Shown here: piece by piece, positions 1-62,000 of the stretch
Layout: every line of letters begins with the position of its first letter
Position numbering within the stretch: position 1 is the stretch's first letter
Assembly (NCBI GenBank): GCA_009760855.2
Contig: WPIO01000027.1
Location: 122,501 to 184,500 of the forward strand
Direction of reading: 5' to 3'
Origin: Cristatella mucedo
Taxonomy: Eukaryota; Bryozoa; Phylactolaemata; Cristatellidae
Length of the DNA: 62,000 bases
The notes under the pieces: model-generated
Told to the model about the DNA's origin: nothing
What the model saw: the letters and a program-made list of their open reading frames with translations, nothing else
Databases searched by the model: none
Made by a program: the position numbers and the translations under genes

Positions 1-814
1 AAGTGCCACAATTTTGCGTAGAAGTATGAAGGAACTCCACAACATCAGCAGTGAGGACATTCCGGACTAGTCAGTTTTTAGACCTGGTCGTGAGGGTGAC
101 TGCTGATAAGACTCTGGGTGAGAAGCAAAAGATGGGAATCGTGGGATTAATTGAGTTCGCGGGTATTTGGACCCGGTTTGTGTGTATTTAACGAATTGAG
201 CAGGGCATTCTTTTATCTCTTGATACTATCACTTTGCTTCAGCATCATAACGTGTTCACGTATGCTCACGTATTCTTCATAATCTCCGTGTAGCTACGGT
301 ATCGCACTGCAACCGCAAGCGACCAGATTCTTGGCCATTTAGATGAAAAATAGCCGAGGTGATAAACAGCTTATCGCCTAAGGAAACGATGGCCTGTCAT
401 AATTAATAGAGTACAGTAGCGAACAACGCCTCAGTCGTTAGCCTGGAACCACTCCTTAGTCTCTATACTTGTCCCCAGGTGGCCACAACCGTATGCAGAT
501 TCTGTCTAGCAGCGTCCACTCCTTAATTATGCCGCCCGAGGTCAATTAGCCGGAAAGTTAGAAAGCATATCGCATGACTCAGAAAGCTAGAAAGCACACT
601 CTATTAGTCAGAACAAATAAATTCTCTTTCAAGCAGCTATTGAAAACAGGAGTAGGTTAAGAGTGTGCCTTGATTTGATTTGTAAAGGCGATGTCGCCTA
701 GCCCAGAACACGCGATACCGCCTAAGCCATCTGCACCGTCTTATTGAAGGTCTTCTAAACGTCTATGGCTGAAAATGGTGGCTATAAAAATATTATCTGA
801 TTTATAACCTCATT
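1..814. other. 3' flank, no gene seen
   Basis: I see no convincing coding exon, tRNA or repeat with a clear family in this stretch. It lies downstream of the CELSR stop codon. Confidence 0.4.
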
Positions 815-960
815 TGTGTAGCAGCAGAGGAGATTCAACGGCCACCACAACCGCTTGCAGTTGGCAATAAAGGAGCGCCCACTGGAGGATTCAAACCTAC
901 GGTCGTGAAGAGCGAGCACCTTACCTCCTGGGCTGTCGCTGCTGCCGGTTTTTACGTTTA
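815..960 (-). mobile_element. tRNA-like SINE, minus
   Basis: Shares with the SINE at 8265 the order: lead-in with an ACCTTAC-type A region, B-box-like GGATTCAAACC, then CGATAAAGG-type and GGTTGTGG body, and a GCAGAGGAG segment, all on the minus strand. Decayed. Confidence 0.55.
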
Positions 961-1074
961 TGAGAAGGCAGCCGGCTGGAACGTTGCATGTATACAGGAC
1001 ATATCTCCTTTAACTGTGCAAAAAGTCGCGGCGATTAAGTGGGAGCTGCGTTGAAGACCTTTTGATATTTCAGC

Positions 1075-1690
1075 ATTCACAGCTGAAGAGCTTTCTCTAG
1101 CGAACTCAAAGCTTAGGCGGCTTTCAGTACGTATAGAGACTTCATCTTAAGCTACGCAGAGAAAGCTAGAAGTGTAGCGTAGTCAAGAGGACAGTCGTGT
1201 AAGTGAGTAGCATGTATGGGCAAGTGGCAGCACACGACCGCTGTAAAGTATGTCCTGGAGGTGGCAATAGGAGAGAGAGAGGATGTCGTTACCTAAGAAC
1301 CGCGGGAATGATTTCGATAATAATAATAATAATAATAATTCACTTGATAAAGCGCCCTCAGAGAACTTAATCTCTCTCTAGGCGCTTTACATTTGCTGTA
1401 AAGTGAAATGCAATTGAAATAGTCTGCAACCTGCAAAGCACGAGCTTCTGTCACCAGGTATTTTTCAAGTTAAAGACTGAACCGCTAATTAAATGTTCTG
1501 AGGTGATCCAAGGGTATGAGAATAGAGAAACGAGTGCTGCTGCAGTTCTACTCTGTGTGAAGGAGCAAAGCCACGGTGTGGCCTTGTGTGCCCCATTAAG
1601 AATTTTGCTCTGTATGTGCTGATCAACCAGGAGCCACTGTAGTTCCTTTAGCTAAGGAGAAGTATGCCTGAATTTCTTCGATTTAAAAAA
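1075..1690 (-). mobile_element. Decayed LINE A 3' region, split by a LINE B tail
   Basis: On the minus strand 1520-1690 matches the LINE A segment before the GERSFS-like C-terminus (the TTTGCTCTGT and CTTTAGCTAAGGAGA-type words), and 1080-1310 matches its 3' part with the GGCGGCTTTCAGTACG word. The copy is interrupted at 1318-1480 by a family B tail. Confidence 0.6.
1318..1480 (-). mobile_element. LINE B 3' tail inserted in older LINE A
   Basis: Plus-strand reading: TAA repeats, CACTTGATAAAGCGCCCTC, AGAGAACTTAATCTCTCTCT, AGGCGCTTTACATTTGC. This is the reverse complement of the family B 3' end with its terminal hairpin. Confidence 0.75.
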
Positions 1691-2464
1691 TCAGCTAGCT
1701 AATAACGTCGTTAGTCAGCCAACGCTTGAATCAGTCCTTAATCCTGGACGTGGATCGAATACGATGCCAGCTACGGAAGCGATCTCAGGAGTAGAACTTG
1801 AAGCATTGCTGAATCGCGTTTTGTAGTGACTTGTCTAGAAGACCAGGCTATACTTACGGATCCCCGTACGATGCTAGGTAACTAGCACTATGAATTAATA
1901 CTCAATATAACAGTCCTTAGTAGTACACTATAACGAACCTTTGCGATTGATCTAGTCTCATCAGCGAGTACTTAGCAGCACTGGTCAACCTATAGAAAAC
2001 TGTAGAGGTTAGTCCCGTCGCAGTATCGAAGAAACCTCCATACTAATGCTTGCACTTCATACTACTTCTCGAACTTCATATTACTGCTCGCACTGCGTAG
2101 CGCTTAGAGTTAATAACATTTAGAGTAGTCAAATAATTTCAGCTCTCCTGGAGCAGATCAGCTTCTATTTTTGCACGCAAATTAAGTCACGGGGTGATCA
2201 GTTAATTTAGGAGCAATGCAAACATAAAGTGCATAAAGCTTTATGAATTGCATTACAAAATGCACTCTGACGATTTATCAAACGTTTATATTCTCGGTGT
2301 CCCAAGGATCTCTGCAGCCAGGTTGTACTATGCCTGTTCCACAACCTTGCACATCTACATGATGCACCAGTCACTGCTTAAACTGTTCAAATGGCTTCAA
2401 AATCGTCCTGAGAATGCATGCTTGCAGGCGTATATATTCTTAAATAAATCCTAGCTGATTAAAC

Positions 2465-2620
2465 AGCCTCTTTTGTATAGCGACAGAAGAGCCTTTACGG
2501 CTATCAACACGGTTTGCAGTGGCGATAAAGGATCGCCCACTGCAGGAATCGAGCTCACGACCTCGGTCCCGAGGTCGTGAAAGCAACTGCCTTACGTAGT
2601 GTGCCATCATGGCTCATCAA
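2465..2620 (-). mobile_element. tRNA-like SINE, minus
   Basis: Reverse complement of the SINE at 8265-8430: the palindromic GACCTCGGTCCCGAGGTC segment, B-box-like GAGCTCGATTCC, and the GCGATCCTTTATCGCC, GAAGAGCC and AAAGAGGCTGTT body words are all visible. Confidence 0.7.
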
Positions 2621-3574
2621 TTGCTTGCTGGTCATATGCAGACTGGCCTTGCTAGGCCCAGGGGTATGGTGCTTGCCGCCTTTAACGACCAAGGTTGGGA
2701 TCGAGCCCTGCGCTATATGCAAAGGGCACGGGAAGAGATTTTCTCTAAGGGCACTAAACAAATGAATTACATACATATCATTCAAATGTAGCCAACCTGC
2801 CTGGTCTTTGGGAGTTTACTATTTTCTCACATTACATGTATGGTCGACACATAGGCTCCCCAGGCGAAACATTGCTAGACATGATATCTCGGACAAAAAA
2901 TATGAAGCGGGCAAACAATATTCGCTGAAAGATTCGTCTTAGACCTACTGATACTTTAAGGAGTTGTATCACTATCCCCCTCTGCCGAGTTCACTTGTCA
3001 ATGACGACTAGACAAACTCTTGCTTTCTGGCCCTCCCATGTTCCTTTGGGGCACTTGGAGCTTTGCAAGTCCGGCTGGGTCTGAGAAATTCATCATGGCA
3101 GTTAGCAATATTACTTGATTTTTATTTCACTTTCGAGAATCATCTGGGCAGGCAGTTGAGTTCAGCTTAATATTGAGCTATATTGGCAACTTTTGTGGTG
3201 CACTCAGTGAGTAGAGCTGGGTTGACGACCTACATGCCAAGCGGTTCTTAGTTCTGAAGAAAATTTTGGGGTTCTGGGATTGCAACATATTCTACCAGGA
3301 TATTTTGTAGCAATTTCTTATTTTCCGACTATTCCATTAGTCCCAGGAGTGCATACATATTAACGGACGAGGACATATTTGCTTTGTGGACACACAGTCT
3401 CCATAGCAGTTTAACTGCTTATGACCAAGACATGGCGGATTGACACTTATCCAACAATTATGCAAGCTCTATAACTATGGTCGTTTCGTGCCTTGCTAAG
3501 TAGTCCGAGTTTTAGTTTCTAGAATTCTTCGACTCACAGGTTCGAATGCTAGGAGTAATTAAAACTTTTCTTGC

Positions 3575-3660
3575 AGCTAGCTGTAAAGTGTATGGATAGA
3601 GATTTGGCTCTCTTAGGGCGATCTCAAAACGAATTATTATTATTATTATTACTACAGTGC
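3575..3660 (+). mobile_element. Isolated LINE B-type tail
   Basis: Reads AGCTGTAAAGTGTATGG, ATAGAGATTTGGCTCTCTTA, GGGCGATCTC, then ATT repeats: the family B hairpin and tail in plus orientation, diverged. Confidence 0.6.
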
Positions 3661-4080
3661 TGACATACAACCTCATTGCAGCTGCTTCGACAAACGAATA
3701 CAACAAATTAATTTTAAGCTAGTGGGTACATAAAAACGTGGCAACATGCTAACCTGAATCTGCCAAGTGACCGGTAAACCCATGACACAGATTACTCGAA
3801 GAAGTGCACCAAGTAAAGATTGCAGAGCCGTGAGCACTTTAACAATAATATAGTATAGGACAATAAGCCAAACAATTGACCAAACTCTGTTGTTTAGGAA
3901 GAATGAGGAAGCAGTAGAATTTTCTTATTTACTTCTAGGGCAAAGACTCAGACACATGATTACATATTTTAAGCTTTTACAAATATGGCCAGCTTTTGTG
4001 ATTGCACCTTTAGTTGCTATCTATCAGGCTGTATATGTACGTGTGCGTCTTTTGACGCGAGTGACTATCCACTAATGGCA

Positions 4081-6127
4081 AACTTGCTACATCCAAAGTG
4101 AGTGAAATGCATACTCCAAAATACTATCAAGCGGTCACAAGGTCAACGAGATAAAGCCTTGCCTCTGAATGAGGCCACTAAGACTTGCCATTTTTAACCA
4201 AACAATAACGGTCGACTACGTTCACCAGTCCTAATACTTGATATGGAATTATCAATACAATATAGTGTAGCTATGTACTGATAAGGATCTAGTTATTGCA
4301 CTGAGTCACATGCAAATTTTCCAATCGCCGAGCATGCTCGCTTGTGCACTAGAAGTCTTTTCCTGCCCGATAGTTATCGACTAGCTTCATCACTCAGCAA
4401 ATTTGGCATGCCTAAAAGCAGGCAGGTTAGGCCATACTAAAAAATATGGCAGCTGGGCCTACACGAAATATGCCACAGCAGGAAGGTCACACAGAAGCTA
4501 AAAAGTTGCAATGCAGCCCATTTTTTTAAACTAAGAAGCTTTGTTACACCATAACACATAAAGTAGTCTAGCCAGCAGCAAAAAAACAGTGGGAACCAAC
4601 AACATTGGCCCTTCAGTGACGAGGAAAACAGCGCTGCTCCAGGAGCTATCCAGGTCGATGCTATCCTCTCTACTAGTAGAGTGATCAGCAAGGCTACCTC
4701 ACGAAAGAAGACAAAGAGCTGGAGAATATTCCAAAATGCCCACTAAAAGCAACGAGCTGCTTAACAGTAGGCGCAAGAAAACAGTAGCTTTACGTGGACC
4801 ATGGAGCTTGGCACATATCACTGGAGCTACATCGCATGAGTCACCAATGAGTCCAAGTTCATGCTGTTTTGAGAAGTGCATGGAAGGCGACACAAAAGCA
4901 ACAAAATTCGGCAGAAGAAAAATTAAAGAGACTCTACTCACCTTTTGTCGACGCCCAGCATAGCTTTCGTGGTGAAGGTAACGGTTGCTTTTACAATGCG
5001 ACAAAATCGGGCACCCCGCAGCATCTCGGCGAATGGGCTCATGGCACGGTAAGCCGGCGTTAGAGGGCACCGAAGATTGTCACAACTGCTGAGGCTAAAG
5101 GTTAGCAGTGGGGGGGGGGGTGTGAAATAAAAAATGGAGGGTGCTTTGACTATCACGAGTGACCTCCATCTGCCTCAGCCACGAGTTGCTGCAGGCTCGG
5201 CTGCACTGTTCACCAGGGTGCTGCCTTTACTAGGCACCGTCAAACCAAGCGAAATGCAAAAAACAGCAGCAGCGCTTGGCTTGTAACGCACGTGTAATTA
5301 AACTTAAACGGCGAGGGGGAGGAAGAGAATGAAGCTTTCCAGGCGGTACCCTGGAACCGCTGCTGCTCCAGTACAAAACAGGGACGACACGCGCCAAGTC
5401 GGAGGAGGAGCCAGCAATCAATCGACTGGCTCCAGAAGCCGCTCCGACATCAAACAGAGAAAAGAGAGCGGGCAGGCCCACTCGGACTGCTTTGCCAGTT
5501 CCGCTTTGCCAGATCAGCCAGCATGCGCACCCGCCGATCCCAGACCTCAGAAAGGAACGCCTGAACGGACTGCTGCTCCTGCTGCTGGAATGTGCGGTGT
5601 GCATGAGATTCGAAGGCCCGCCGTCCCAGTGGGCTGCCCGAATGCGTTATCCAGCAGTGAATTCGCTGCCAGTAAGAGCAGCAGCAGGGGTTGCCGATGG
5701 ACGGTCATGCGTTTGCGCACTCAGAGCCAGCACCGGCAGAGTGCACAGCATCTAGCGGCGGCGGCTCTCTGGGGGGGGGGGCAGTGCAGCAGCGGTCACA
5801 GATCCGGCGGTGGCTCTCACAGGACACGACTGGCTGGAGCTGGCCTCACTGCTGCAGCCAGTGAAGGTGGGGGAGGGCTTGGCTACGGGAGCTGGCGAGG
5901 CTCTGCCGAGTGCTTGGCGAAAGCCTCTGCAGCAAGCAGCTCTGAGGTTCCGAGTTCCATGCCAGCGTGGTGGCTGGCGGAAAGCATGAGGGCACCGAAG
6001 GACGAAGGGGATCGACGGGCTCCCCACAAGCAGGCGCCCCTCGAAGCCGGTGTGCCAGGCGGCCCCGGGAAGATGGCATGAGCGACAGTGCTTCTGCTTC
6101 GGGCGAGCACCCGGCCAGCGTCAACGG
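4081..6127. other. 3' flank / likely CELSR 3' UTR, GC-rich from 5.3 kb
   Basis: Directly beyond the CELSR stop. Between about 5300 and 6127 the DNA is GC-rich with homopolymer G runs (5111-5120, 5771-5780) and long overlapping open frames on both strands, which I read as low stop density rather than genes. No AATAAA on the minus strand close to the stop was found. Confidence 0.4.
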
Positions 6128-61800
<55,673 letters not shown>

Positions 61801-61947
61801 CTACAATAGGTCCGACAACTAGACATGTCACGATCAGCATACATCAGATCGACCCACCAGCCGAGTTGGAGTGGGGGGTCGAGAGAGGGACGAACCTGCA
61901 ACACGAGTTAGGAGAGTGAAGGCGAGGAATACGAGTTTAGGAGAAAA

Positions 61948-61978
61948 TGAGGTCGAGAGAGAGAGAGAGAGAGAGAGC
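61948..61978. repeat. Short GA microsatellite
   Basis: GAGAGA run near the window end, CU-rich on the sense strand upstream of exon 1. Confidence 0.9.
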
Positions 61979-62000
61979 AGAGCGAGTGAAAGATGAGAAA

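Noticed and set aside
4699-5070. A 123-codon minus frame downstream of CELSR
   Set aside because: No recognisable family, no splice link, and overlapping frames on the other strand; treated as chance.
5329-6081. Long plus-strand open frame of 250 codons
   Set aside because: Ala/Gly/Ser/Arg-rich, no domain, and it overlaps the CELSR last exon in a GC-rich stretch where all frames have few stops.

Overview
The window is metazoan nuclear DNA, not bacterial. It has long introns, GT-AG splicing, dinucleotide microsatellites and many decayed non-LTR retrotransposons. I recognise one protein-coding gene. It fills the minus strand from about 61.8 kb down to 6.1 kb and is the 3' two-thirds of a CELSR/Flamingo (Starry night) adhesion GPCR. 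I assembled 32 exons by hand from splice sites, codon phase and family homology. They form one uninterrupted frame of 5,621 nt (1,872 whole codons plus a stop), and every exon-exon phase matches. The cadherin-repeat exons and the start codon lie beyond the 62,000 end. The organism looks like an invertebrate animal with an intron-rich genome; I cannot name the phylum.

Protein layout, N to C: juxta-cadherin region (exons 1-2), EGF-like (3-4), a reduced EGF and laminin G 1 (5-8), EGF (8-9), laminin G 2 (10-13), EGF units (13-14), laminin-type EGF (14-15), hormone-receptor motif (16), GAIN and GPS (17-21), seven transmembrane helices (22-27), cytoplasmic tail (28-32). This is the canonical CELSR order of a planar-cell-polarity cadherin. 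Two features stand out. The GPS reads H-W-G where cleavable members have H-L/M-T/S. Two introns appear to use GC donors.

The introns and the 3' flank (1-6127) hold at least two LINE families. Family A (CR1/L2-like, with endonuclease and RT, tail of ACATT units) is found at about 1.1-1.7, 31.9-33.7 (minus), 36.35-40.07 (plus, two copies), 40.56-40.69 and 47.28-47.79 kb. Family B (RT plus a 3' hairpin and a TTA-repeat tail) is found at about 9.65, 15.2-16.3, 23.4-24.0, 42.6-44.0 and 48.4-50.0 kb, plus isolated tails. tRNA-like SINEs are scattered through the window, and several carry the same 3' hairpin as LINE B, which suggests a LINE/SINE partnership. Long GA/CT, CA/TG and TA tracts lie in introns. 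A 20-bp minisatellite is split by a LINE insertion at 36.3/40.1 kb.

I found no separate second host gene, CRISPR array, rRNA or functional tRNA. The most interesting items are the GPS substitution, the GC-AG introns, the inverted LINE A copies flanking the in-frame exon pair 14-15, the shared LINE/SINE hairpin, and the very long CU-rich introns around the 52-nt exon 25.
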